From Chrysomallon squamiferum (Eukaryota; Mollusca; Gastropoda; Neomphalida; Peltospiridae), in the NCBI GenBank assembly GCA_012295275.1, contig CM022666.1:6904265-6968264 (forward strand): a DNA stretch of 64,000 bases. Reading direction: 5' to 3'. Positions 54,263 to 64,000 of the stretch are shown in pieces. Position 1 is the stretch's first letter, and each line of letters begins with the position of its first letter. A model generated the notes under the pieces. It saw nothing but the letters and a program-made list of their open reading frames with translations. It ran no database searches and had not been told where the DNA came from. The position numbers were made by a program, and so were the translations under genes.

Positions 54263-55993
54263 AAACAGAACGAACCCAATACATAAAACCTTATCAAACA
54301 CATTCTAAACTGAACCACAAATCCACACAATCATCAAAATCTGTAAACAACACTAAGTTTACCCCCATTCTCCTCTCCCTCTGAGTAACATAAATAAAGA
54401 AAAAATTCAAAGATTAAACTTAAGTGGCTTTTAAGAGCTTCTTTCCTCAAGAATCCCACCATTTCTTTACCAACATCTAAACAGTCTGATCCTACCCAGA
54501 ACTTTTCCTTCCCAAACATTCAAACAGACAAACCCTACACCATCATTTTCTTCCCTAGCATGTAACTAGACACACCACACCCCTTTTCTCCCTAACAACT
54601 AAATCGTTAGAAATTACCCCGCCCTTTCCCTCCCCTAACATCTAAACACCAAACCCGACCCCACCCTTTTCCTCCCTAACCTCTAAACAACATATCCTTT
54701 CTAGCACCTGAGCACTGTGTTTCCATGGCTGTGTTTTCACAGAATGGCCATCACCCATCTCCTGATAACCTCATACAAAAGCCTGCTGGAGCTGTGATAA
54801 CACTAATAGGCCTCCCTCCCACTTCATGCACTGTTTTCCTGTATCTCGCACCTGCTATCAGAGAGGTCCGTACTAAATCTACTACAGGTGAAGTCTTTAA
54901 AGTGTTTACATACCTCCCAACCATTCAGCTGTCTTAGAGCTGTGTTTCCTGCATGTGGGGAAGGCAGAAAGAGGAGAAGAAAAAGATGGGGAGGAAAGGA
55001 AGGGAATAAAAGGGAATAAAAGGGAAAAGAGAAAGAGAAGAAAGAGAAGAAAAGGGGGAAAAAAAAAGTCAGAAAAGACAGAAAAGATGGGGGAAGAATG
55101 GAAGCTGATAATTATATTTAAAAACATTATTTGTATTTTTTGTTTGTTTTTTTCCTGCTAGTCTGTTATCATCTAGGATTAATTAATATTGTTGTGACTC
55201 AATGCATTGTTTTCCAAATCTTGCTTACTGAAGATCATGAAAAGTAAAAAATGTTTAAGTGCAATATATGTGTGTGTGGGAGTGTTTTAAACAAAAAGAA
55301 AAGCTGTATGTTTGAAATTAAAGTGTTGTATGTCTTGCAGATATAGTTTGAATTTTAAGTATTCAAAAAACACAAGATAAAACAATTAATACATTTGGGA
55401 TCTATCCAGCAACTGTGTATTAAATTATAAACGACATTTCTAAATTTTTATCTGTGACAGCTCTGTAAATTATGTAACTAACAGTGACAACCACCACCAC
55501 AACAACAGCAACAAGAATCTCAATAATAACCCAACCTATTAGTATTTATTTAAAAACAGGTTGGAAATGTGCTTCTAATTACTTGTTCATTTGTTTACAT
55601 GCTGTCTGTCAAATCAAACCTTGTTAAGAAAATGTTTAGACTGTTACTAGGTAACCTCATGTTTGCAAAATCTGGTTGCTGTAGTGTTTAACTTTAATGT
55701 ACAGATTATTTAAAAACAAATAAAATAAAACCCCACCAGACTTCAGGATATCATTTACAGGTTAGCTTGCTTTGTATTTGAAATGTTAACATTGTCTAAT
55801 TTTGATAAACAAACATATAACAGTCGTTAATATAATTAAAATAAATAAACATTAATTTTTTTTATTAATGTCACTTACTGCTGTTGTAAATATTGTTTTG
55901 TTACCATTACTATTACCATTATTATTATTATTATTACTATTATTACTATCATTAACATTATTACTGTTATTATATAATTTAATCTGTTCGCAG
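54260..55993. other. 3' part of the receptor intron
   Basis: Unique C-rich/AT-rich DNA (54300-54950) with repeated C(C/T)TAACA(T/A)CTAAAC phrases, a purine-rich G-run tract (54980-55090), AT-rich DNA and an ATT/ACT triplet run (55906-55975). That run merges into the region just before the TTCGCAG acceptor, making the acceptor's upstream tract T-rich but not CT-rich. Confidence 0.55.
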
Positions 55994-57297
55994 GTCAGTG
56001 GTTGTTTGGTCTGGCTCTCTGTGATATTTTCGTCACGTCAGATGTGCTGATGTGCACATCGTCAATCCTCCACCTGTGTACTATATCATTAGAACGCTAC
56101 ATCGGCATCCGCTACCCTTTGTGGTCCAAGAACAAATCCAAACGAGTGGTGTTGTTAAAAATAATCTTTGTCTGGACAATAGCGATCGCAATAACCAGCC
56201 CTATAACCATCCTCGGCGTCCTCAACCCTGAAAACATCCTCTACGACGGGCAGTGCGTCCTCAGCAACGACCACTTCATCATCTACGGCTCTACGTTTGC
56301 TTTCTTTATTCCTCTCTTGATCATGATACTAATGTACACGCTGACTGTAAGGATGTTGAACAAGCAGGCGAGCCTGTGCAACAGCGAGGACAACCACAGA
56401 GAGGGTCAGCCGATGATCAGGAGGTCCACAAGCAGACGGCAATGGAGGTCAAGGGAAGGTGGCCATCACCTGTCTGCTGCCACCCTCCCTGATCACAAAG
56501 ACCTCACCTATTCCTGTTCCTTCCCTTCCGCGGGGATGAACACAGCCTTCAATGACAACAGCCAGGATGACATTTGTCTGAGGTCAGTCGGTCACAATCA
56601 GATGCCTTTCAAATCCCGTAACACGATTCCACGATCTCACAGGTATGGACGTCATCGTCCTCAAACTGATGCAGATCATCATCATCATCAGAAACAACAA
56701 CAGCTGCAGCAGCAGCAGCAGAACAACTTTAGCTACAGGAACGGCAGTATGCAAGAACTCGCTATGCCGAGTCCGGAAAAGCTAGGCTGCTGTTCGCTGG
56801 TTCACCAGAAACGAGAACCAAAACGTTTACGAGATTTGGTGAAAAAACACCACGTGGCCATCAAAGCTGCTAACCTCTTGCTCCTCAAGCGAGACAGCCT
56901 TCGCAAGGACAACAGAGTGAAAACCGAGCAGCGAGCCTCCAAGGTCCTGGGGGTCGTTTTCCTTATATTCGTCATCTGCTGGGCGCCGTTTTTCATAGCA
57001 AACATTCTCTTTGTCGTGTGCAAGACTTGTAGTTTCGAGCCCACCTTGTGGACGGCCTTTGTGTGGCTGGGCTACGTGTCCAGCACCCTCAACCCAATCA
57101 TCTACACCATCTTCAACAAGGTGTTCAGGATGACGTTTATAAAGCTGCTGTGTTGTAGGTACAGCACGCTGCACACTGGACATGGTAGGCAGAGTCTGAA
57201 CTCTGTGGGCTTTACGAGTCTGAGAACAGTTTTCAGAAACAGCAACACCTTCTGTGCACCGGGAATCAACACTAGCATTGAGGATTCTGTCTGCTGA
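55994..57297 (+). CDS. HTR2: 5-HT2-like serotonin receptor, coding exon 2 (ECL1 to C-terminus)
   Basis: Gq-coupled plasma-membrane serotonin receptor (coupling inferred from family). The acceptor is TTCGCAG at 55993. The join restores Gly106-Gln-Trp108 (ECL1 Trp) without a stop. Landmarks: Cys115 (3.25) pairing with Cys193 in ECL2; amine-binding Asp122 (D3.32); Glu139-Arg-Tyr in place of DRY; Trp166 (4.50); GSTFAFFIP around Pro212 (5.50), the 5-HT2 pattern with Gly5.42 and Ala5.46; Phe431 and CWAPFF with Trp435 (6.48); Asn442 (6.55); FVWLGY with Tyr466 (7.43); Asn472-Pro-x-x-Tyr476. ECL2 (DGQCVLSND) and TM3 (DVLMCTSSILHLCTIS) are typically 5-HT2. ICL3 is about 190 residues, with a His4/Gln-rich stretch at 334-350. 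The C-tail has a Cys-Cys pair after TM7 (likely palmitoylated) and ends EDSVC, PDZ-ligand-like. TM3-TM7 all lie in this one exon. Stop TGA is at 57295. Confidence 0.97.
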
Positions 57298-57660
57298 TGT
57301 TCCATCAACTCCTTAGGATTCTGCTGGTGCACTGTCAATGGTTTTTACTATTCTGAATTACAGGGATTGTAATGTTGATGTTCTGTCAACAGTTTTTACT
57401 ATTCTGAATTACAGGGATTGTAATGTTGATGTTCTGTCAACTCCATAGGATTCTGTTGATGCACTGTCAACAGTTTTTACTATTCTGAATTACAGGGATT
57501 GAGGATTCTGTTTGTTGGTGCACTGTCAACAGTTTTTACTATTCTGAATTACAGGGATTGTAATGTTGATGTTCTATCAACTCCATAGGATTCTGTTGAT
57601 GCACTGTCAACAATTTTAACTATTCTGAATTACAGGGATTGATGGTTCAGTCTGTTGAAC
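57277..57660 (+). repeat. Tandem array overlapping the receptor stop codon
   Basis: Five copies of a core (A/T)TT(T/A)ACTATTCTGAATTACA lie at about 57347, 57397, 57478, 57538 and 57618. They are spaced 51, 81, 60 and 80 bp, according to whether the TCAACTCCATAGGATTCTG insert is present. The first, diverged unit includes the last receptor codons: TTGAGGATTCTGT at 57279 recurs at 57499 outside the coding region. Confidence 0.9.
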
Positions 57661-58460
57661 TGATATTTAGAATTCAGGATTAAGGAATCAGGGACTGAGT
57701 GTTCAGTCAATGATAAAATAACTGAGAATTCAGTCAGCTGATTTGTTATCAAAATGTTCTGTTTCAGGATTAAAGGATTCAGGAATCAAACAGTATTACT
57801 ATTTTCTGTGATTCACTGACTGAGGATTTACTGTGTTGATGTCATCACCTGTGAATTAAAGGATTCTTTGATGCAGAGCAGGGCTTAGTAGGATTAACAG
57901 AATCAGGATTATAGGATCAAGGATTCACCTAGGTCAATGCTTCTATGCCACAGTGAGGATTTAAAATAGGTGCTAAATCAGCTATTCTTGAGTTTTACTG
58001 ATCAATGCTGTATTGAGGAATGTTTTTAATGATACACTGTCAGTGTTTTCAGTTCTGCAAATATCAAGGCAAGGATTCGGTGTGTTGTTTCGCTATCAAT
58101 CAGTCCAGTCATTGAGGATTAAGTATGTTGAAGTATATCAATATATCTAAAGGATGGAGAAATGAAGTGTGTGATAAAAGTTACTAACAATACTTCACGT
58201 GTGATTTCAGTGTTGATTTAATATCAACATTCTTAAAATATCAACACAGTTAAAGTAAATCTAGTACTGAGCATGTATCATATATTTCGAATTTTGCTGA
58301 ATGAACAGCACAGCAAAGCAAAGATATTAACATTCAGTGTACATTGATGTTCTGAGAGTATCAACACAACTTCATGACTGAGATGCTCTTTTTTTGTGAT
58401 AATGCAGAATCAACAATCCAACTGTAAGGAATCTTCTGGAAAAATAAAATGTTGATGACA
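57298..58460 (+). other. HTR2: Probable 3' UTR of the 5-HT2-like receptor
   Basis: The sequence after the TGA begins with the hairpin-bearing tandem array and continues as progressively diverged GGATTCAGGAATCA-like DNA. It runs to the first AATAAA at 58443. The true 3' end is not determinable by eye, and variant ATTAAA signals occur earlier (57769 and 57855). Confidence 0.55.
58443..58448 (+). terminator. Candidate poly(A) signal AATAAA
   Basis: First canonical AATAAA downstream of the receptor stop codon, about 1.15 kb away, followed by TGTTGATG. A second AATAAA lies at 58788-58793. Confidence 0.4.
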
Positions 58461-58979
58461 AGGAATGACCCAAAACTGAAATTAGGTACCTATCACAATC
58501 TCTCACCTCTGAGTTTTACCTGTAGACACTATGGAATGTGTAATCCATGTTTTACAGTTAAAGAAGACAAATATGATATCACTTCTTTACAAATTCATCC
58601 CTAGGTGCAAGTTTCTGGAACTCTATTCTTTCACTTTGGATTATTGGATTAACATTTTCCCTTTTTTTTTTACTTTAACAAAAGAAATTCTGACAGAATG
58701 GGAAAAAATATATATATATAAAATATCTGTTATCTATTATAATCATCAGATTTGGCCATAATTCATCCACATGGCTTTAGAATAATTAATAAACACATGA
58801 ACAGTTCAATATGGAAATTTTAGTGTCTTCTGTGCCAGTCTAGCCATCATAAAAATAATAAAATAAACACTAAATATTTTATAGTGAAAGTTTCTTGTTG
58901 ATTAAACTTGTCTGTGTGTCTGATGTTGATAATGTTTGATCAGAATGAAAGCTATTGGCAGAAGTAGCATAGTGATGAC
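58461..58979. other. Receptor downstream flank
   Basis: Unique AT-rich DNA with further AATAAA motifs (58788 and near 58860). No gene is seen. Confidence 0.5.
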
Positions 58980-59450
58980 AAGGTGAACAAACTAAAACTA
59001 GAAGTGAGTATTTGAAAATGAAGAAAACCTAAATGGCATCAAAGTATCACCTGTGAGCAGTATGGAAAGAAAGTGAGCAGTGTTTGAAAGCAAAGGATTA
59101 GTGAGCACTGAGTGAGCAAAATGAAACTAGGAGTGAGTAGTTGACTTAGCAAACAAAATGAAATGTGAATTGAGAGCAAAATATCTGAAACCAAAAAATC
59201 CCCAAAACTGAAATAATTTCATGTGAGCAAAATGGAACTGTAAGTGAATGTTTAAAATCAAAGAAAACAACTGGCATCAACATGTGAATAATGAGCACTA
59301 GGTGAGCAAATTGAAACTAGAAGTGAGTGACTGAAATCAAAGAAAACAGAACTAGCATCAACACGTTAGTGATGAGTACAAGGTGAGCAAATCAACATAT
59401 TTGAACAGTGAGAACTTGGTGAGCAAAATGAAACCAAAGAAAAATGTGAA
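58980..59450. repeat. Degenerate GTGAGCAAAATGAAAC tandem series
   Basis: The phrases GTGAGCAAA(A/T)TGAAACTAG, AAGTGAGT and CAAAGAAAAC recur six or more times at irregular spacing. Confidence 0.8.
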
Positions 59451-61849
59451 ATGGAATTGATAAGTAATTAGCATGAACACAGTATGGACACTATTTATTT
59501 AAAAATAAATACATAAATGATCAAATTTTTTTAAACTGAAATGAAGAAAATGGAACTGCTGTGTTGTTTGTGAATGAAAAAATGTCAGCAGATACAAAAA
59601 GTGTTGCACAAAGATGATTGATGCAATTGTTGTCATTTATACAAAAGAAAATTTGCTTCATCTCAAGTGTACTTTATTTTTAAACACTGTTATTTCTGTG
59701 ACATTTTATGTAATTTAAAAAATAACAACAACTCTAAAGCCCCATAAAACATCAAAATGAAATGAAATAGAAAAAATATTTATACTGTATAATCCATTCA
59801 TACTAGAAAGATTGAAAAAAGGGAGAAGAGGGAGAAAATAATTGTGTGAATTTTTGCTTAATTTTAAAAAGATATGAATTGTTAACAACAAAACAATAAC
59901 TATTTTTACTATTTTAAATTAATATTCATATCTTTAAATTACAAAATAAATTTATTATCAAAAAAATGAATTAAATGAAACTGATTTAAATTATTTCAAA
60001 TTTTAATTCTATTCTATTCCATTATTTATTTAAAAAAATTAATAGTAATATTAATCAAATAATGTAAATCTATTTTATTATTACTAATTTATTATTAATT
60101 TAATATATGTATTTTTTCTATTCCACTTTTTTTATATATTGTTTTTTTTATTTACCTACTTATTTCGTTTTATTTTATTAAAAATTTAAGCCTGGTAGTT
60201 TCACTTTCAGTTTTAAAGGTTCAAGGCAAATGAAATTTAAATTTGAAGGCTAAATAAAACTGATGTATTAAAAGTGAGAGTGAAATGGTAAGTTGAAGAG
60301 TAGCAGAATAAATAAAATCCATTCAGAATGATAACGAGTTTGTGATGTGTTTAATTTGTGTCAAATTAAATGAAATAAAAACAATTTCATTCAAATATGT
60401 GTTGTTTTATGTTTACAACCCAACACACACACACACACACAAAAAGACCAAACCTACAATGGCCAGAATATTATTCTGAATTGGCAAAATAAAATTTCAG
60501 CTTTTGTAAAAAAAATAAAATAACAAAACTGATGAGAATACTTGCAAGGATTAAGAACATACATTTTTACAATTAATTCACAGACCTAAAATAATAAATC
60601 ACTTCAGAGACTTTTTCATTAAAATAAAAAGCTGTTGATTAGGACAAAAGGCAAGGCATTGGCTAAAAACCATTATCATCAATTTTTTTTTTTTTCACAT
60701 TTTATATGTTGAAAACATCTGCAGTTCAAAAAGTAAAGACACAAACAAGGACACAACAGGGACTGGTCAGGGTATTAAACACAATCCACAATTTCCGGCA
60801 GTTCTTATAGCATTATTCTGCACATACATCTTTACTTTGGTTAAAACTGAAATATAAATAAGAAAAAAAAAACACACAAGGAAACAAGGCAGAAACTGGT
60901 TGAGTTTTGACAACATTCTGCACACTACAGTCATAGTGTGTACTCTGCTTCATATCTGTGAGAAATAATCAACTTTTATCACAACAAAGATCACTGCACC
61001 AGAAAAACTGCTAATAACACCATGCTAAGTATTCACCAATCACCAATCAAACCTTTCAACCCTGGAGTTTAATCTCAGTTTATTTACTTTATGAAGCAAA
61101 CTGACAAACTGTCTGTCTGTCTGTCTGTGCATCACTGTGCATGTACGACCAAGTAAAAAGAAATTGCATTTAAATCATCATTTCTTTCAAGCATTTGGCC
61201 TCAATCGATTCTCTCAGGCAGACTTTAAAAAAAATATATATATATGTCTATTACATCAGTGAATGCATTAAATGAATCCACAGAATGGAATGATTAAACG
61301 ATATGAAACTTTAACAGTCTGCAACTGGCTGTATGAAGAATGTGACTATTCACCAGAAAAACATTGGATAAAACATCAGTAAGATGTTTAATAGTCTTGC
61401 TAGGCACCTGACAAAGAACTTAATGTCATTATTACGATGGTGGATGAAGATAATATTTAACAAGAGGATATGAAAGAAGTTAATGGCGCTGTGAGAAGGT
61501 ATTAAGTAACACAATACAGAGGCAATTAAATCACACAAAATAAACATACTTAATGACTCGTCTGTGTAGTTTTCTATGAACAGATATCAGTTATGTCTTT
61601 GTTTACTGTATTTATTTATTAATCTGCATTATTATTATTCTTTTAGGTGTTCATTTATTATTATTATTATCATTACTACTACTACTACTACCAGAATAAT
61701 ATTTATTTATTTATTATTATTATTATTATTTTATATAATAAATAATTCACTCATTGCAAAAACTATTCTTCTGTTCAGCAGCAAGGGTTTTCTTATATAC
61801 CCCCTTTCACAGTGAGAAAATATTTTTATTTTTTAAAATAAACCATTAA
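59451..61849. other. AT-rich downstream sequence
   Basis: Very AT-rich DNA (59700-60200), a short CA run (60424-60440), a CTGT run (61108-61127), ATT/ACT triplets (61640-61730) and otherwise unique DNA. No exon of PSMD1 or of any other gene was recognised on either strand. Confidence 0.55.
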
Positions 61850-62145
61850 TGTGGCATAGGCTGAATTGGGAAACTGGAGCCTCAGTTAAAAATGGAAACA
61901 CATCTGGAATTGGAAATTAGACAACAGCTGAACTAAAAAAAACTAGTTACCAGTTAAAAATGGATATGAGAGAAACAGTTGGAACTGGAAATAGGAACAG
62001 CAGCTGAAATTAGATTAAGCAAAAAAGCAATAATTTGGAAACAGGTACATCAGTTGGAACTGGACATAAGAGCAAGAGCATCAACTGAAAATGAAAGGAC
62101 TAGTTTGAAAACACGAAATGAGAGCATCAGTTAGAACTGGAAACA
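61850..62145. repeat. Degenerate ~30-70-bp tandem series
   Basis: The phrases CAGTTGGAACTGGA(A/C)ATA(A/G)GA and CATCAGTT(A/G)GAAC recur with AGTTAAAAATGGA variants. Confidence 0.75.
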
Positions 62146-62746
62146 GGTGGTCCAAAGATAATTATTCTTGCAGGTTATCTTAACATGGTCAAAGACACTA
62201 TAAACTACTTTTCACAGAAGTAAATACAGGTGGCAGCACAATAAAACAATACAAGTGCTTTCTGAAGTAACAGCATTATTCTGTTTGGCTGTTACAAAAT
62301 GGTGAATACTTGTTTTGTAAAGTGAAGGGTAAACACAGAGAAACGAGCTGACGTTTTCTTACAACACACTCAGTTTGTGAAGATTTTTATTCTTCTTTAT
62401 TTACTTAGTTTTTATTTATTTTTATTTTTTTGTTTTATATATCTGTGTATATATTATATATATAAATATATATGTATACATACATCACTTCTGGTTTAAT
62501 TAACACAGAGTTTGGATTTTTCTTTCTGTGTATTTGTTGTTCAGTTGAATACATTAGCTCTTAATGTATTTGTTAGGATGTTTCTCTCTTTATGTATTTT
62601 TAGAAAATGTATTATTATTATTAATTTTTTTTAATATAAAATATGAATTCAAGTTTAATTGTTATTTAATATTTAAGATATTTTTCTATATATATATTTA
62701 TATATATATATTTATATTCTTAATAAATAAATAAATAAATAAATAA
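62146..62746. other. AT-rich downstream sequence
   Basis: Unique AT-rich DNA that becomes very T-rich, with TATATA and AAATAAAT runs. No gene is seen. Confidence 0.6.
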
Positions 62747-62747
62747 A

Positions 62748-62828
<81 letters not shown>
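62747..62828. repeat. (TTA)n microsatellite
   Basis: About 27 perfect TTA/ATT triplets preceded by an AAAT run. Confidence 0.98.
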
Positions 62829-62830
<2 letters not shown>

Positions 62831-63439
62831 TTTTTAAAATCTGTTCCAATTAAAATGAGACATCTCCTTCTTCCTGGAATTAACTTTCTTTTCTTTGTTT
62901 CTCTTTTACGGGTTAAATTTTTCTCTGGAATTTATCATTTTTCTTTTCATTTATAAATGAAAATACTAAGGTCTGATCCAGTGACCCAAGAACTTATTAT
63001 AAACAATTCCTCTGTCACAGAACCATACACAGTGTCTGTGTACCACTGACAGCAGATATTTAAAATCAAAATAGTTTTTCCAAAAGTGAAAACTAAATTA
63101 AATTACCCAGTCTGCTCAATAACAGTTTATTTAATTAAATCTTCACTGTTTGTCCCATTGTCCAAAATAAGTCAATTTCAAAGTGAAGTGGACACTGGGT
63201 GAACACAGGGGGTGAGTCGGATGTGTGATGGGCTGCAGGATCAATGCTCTGTTGAGTCACAACTGGAAGATTTCACAGACAGAATTAATTTACTTTGATT
63301 GGCTTATCTAACAATCAGTCTGTTAAAGGTTATGGTATGTGCTAAAGTGCATCCACAAGAAGAGACCTTTTCTTTCCTTTTGGCTAATGATAAACAGATT
63401 TTTTTTTTTTTTTCTCTCTGAATACTGTCAGAATTAGTA
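62829..63439. other. Unique sequence
   Basis: Non-repetitive, moderately AT-rich sequence with a T run near 63399. No ORF or exon-like segment was recognised. Confidence 0.5.
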
Positions 63440-63880
63440 AAGATGTTGACACAGTATCACTGATGGAAAAATTAATCAATGTGTTCTAGTGATATAATTA
63501 AACAAATGTCTGACACACAATAACTGATGATAGAAAATTAATCAATATGTTCTAGTGATATCATTAAACAAATGTTTGACACACAATAACTGATGATAGA
63601 TAAATTAATCAATCTGTTCTAGTTATGTCATAAAACAAATGTTAGACATACAATAACTGATGACAGAAAATTAACAAATTTACTAAAGTGATATCCTAAA
63701 GATGATAAAAGAAAATGGAATTAACCTATTCTGCTGATGCTTTCATGCAAGCCTGATATCTAGAACACATGCCTGACAATTAACTGATAATCTCTATTGC
63801 CATTTTTAAATATAAATTTTATATATCCAGTAATCTGAATGGTCTAAAATTAATCAGTGTGTTCTGCTGGTTTCCTTAAG
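63440..63880. repeat. ~66-bp tandem array
   Basis: TTCTAGTGATAT and ACACAATAACTGATGATAGA recur. TTCTAG lies at 63484, 63550 and 63617 (66-67 bp), with diverged copies before and after (to about 63870). Confidence 0.9.
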
Positions 63881-64000
63881 CAAATGCTGAAGTCCTGCCA
63901 TTTCTGGATGTGAACCAACTGATGTACTGTAACAAACTGAACTAACATCAGAGTACTATGAACTGAACTGACAACTTCACTCAGTTTCAGGTTTTAATTA

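Noticed and set aside
54955-55161. 68-codon Lys/Glu/Arg-rich ORF
   Set aside because: Translation of a purine-rich low-complexity tract in the receptor intron.
55994-55998. Alternative acceptor at the second CAG (55998)
   Set aside because: Using it would shift the frame relative to exon 1 and lose the ECL1 Gly-Gln-Trp. Only the CAG at 55993 keeps the receptor frame.
56002-56004. TTG at 56002 as the start of a separate 431-codon gene
   Set aside because: It is codon 109 of the spliced receptor. Upstream codons in the exon (Gly-Gln-Trp) are the conserved ECL1 residues and sit behind a CAG acceptor.
56802-57338. Minus-strand ORFs (80, 118 and 78 codons) over the receptor 3' end
   Set aside because: Shadows of the receptor coding sequence on the opposite strand, with no independent features.

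Overview
The window looks like cephalopod (octopus-type) mollusc genomic DNA. It is AT-rich, packed with long perfect dinucleotide and trinucleotide arrays, has introns of 10 kb or more, and has no bacterial-style gene packing. I read the organism from sequence style and from the protostome-like receptor; I did not identify a species. Only two protein-coding genes can be supported.

Gene 1 is one internal exon of the 26S proteasome regulatory subunit PSMD1/Rpn2 on the minus strand (9871-9985). It has canonical splice sites on both sides and encodes 38 residues nearly identical to the human protein as I remember it. Gene 2 is a complete, two-exon 5-HT2-type serotonin receptor on the plus strand (exons 44645-44960 and 55994-57297, one phase-1 intron of 11,033 bp, 539 residues). 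All the class A and aminergic landmark residues are present.

No other PSMD1 exon is recognisable anywhere in the 64 kb. The simplest reading is that the whole receptor gene lies inside the intron 5' of the PSMD1 exon, on the opposite strand. In humans HTR2B is likewise nested antisense within PSMD1. The window therefore probably shows a nested gene pair kept since before the protostome-deuterostome split. This is the main finding.

Layout: 1-9870, PSMD1 intron 3' of the exon, with an 80-bp tandem array, a 23-bp minisatellite and a GC-richer island. 9871-9985, PSMD1 exon. 9986-44644, simple repeats (AG/CT, CA/GT, ATT/AAT) alternating with several degenerate long-unit tandem arrays and a few unique-sequence islands. 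44645-57297, the receptor, whose large intron holds more arrays, G-run tracts and unique islands. 57298 to about 58.5-58.8 kb, receptor 3' UTR, beginning with a tandem array that overlaps the stop codon and forms repeated short hairpins. 58.8-64 kb, more degenerate arrays and AT-rich sequence. I saw no transposase, reverse transcriptase, tRNA, rRNA or CRISPR array.

The two genes are linked by position, not biochemistry: one is a housekeeping proteasome scaffold, the other a Gq-type neurotransmitter receptor. In such pairs the long host intron usually carries the receptor's regulatory DNA. The unique islands listed are the candidate sites for that, by inference only.
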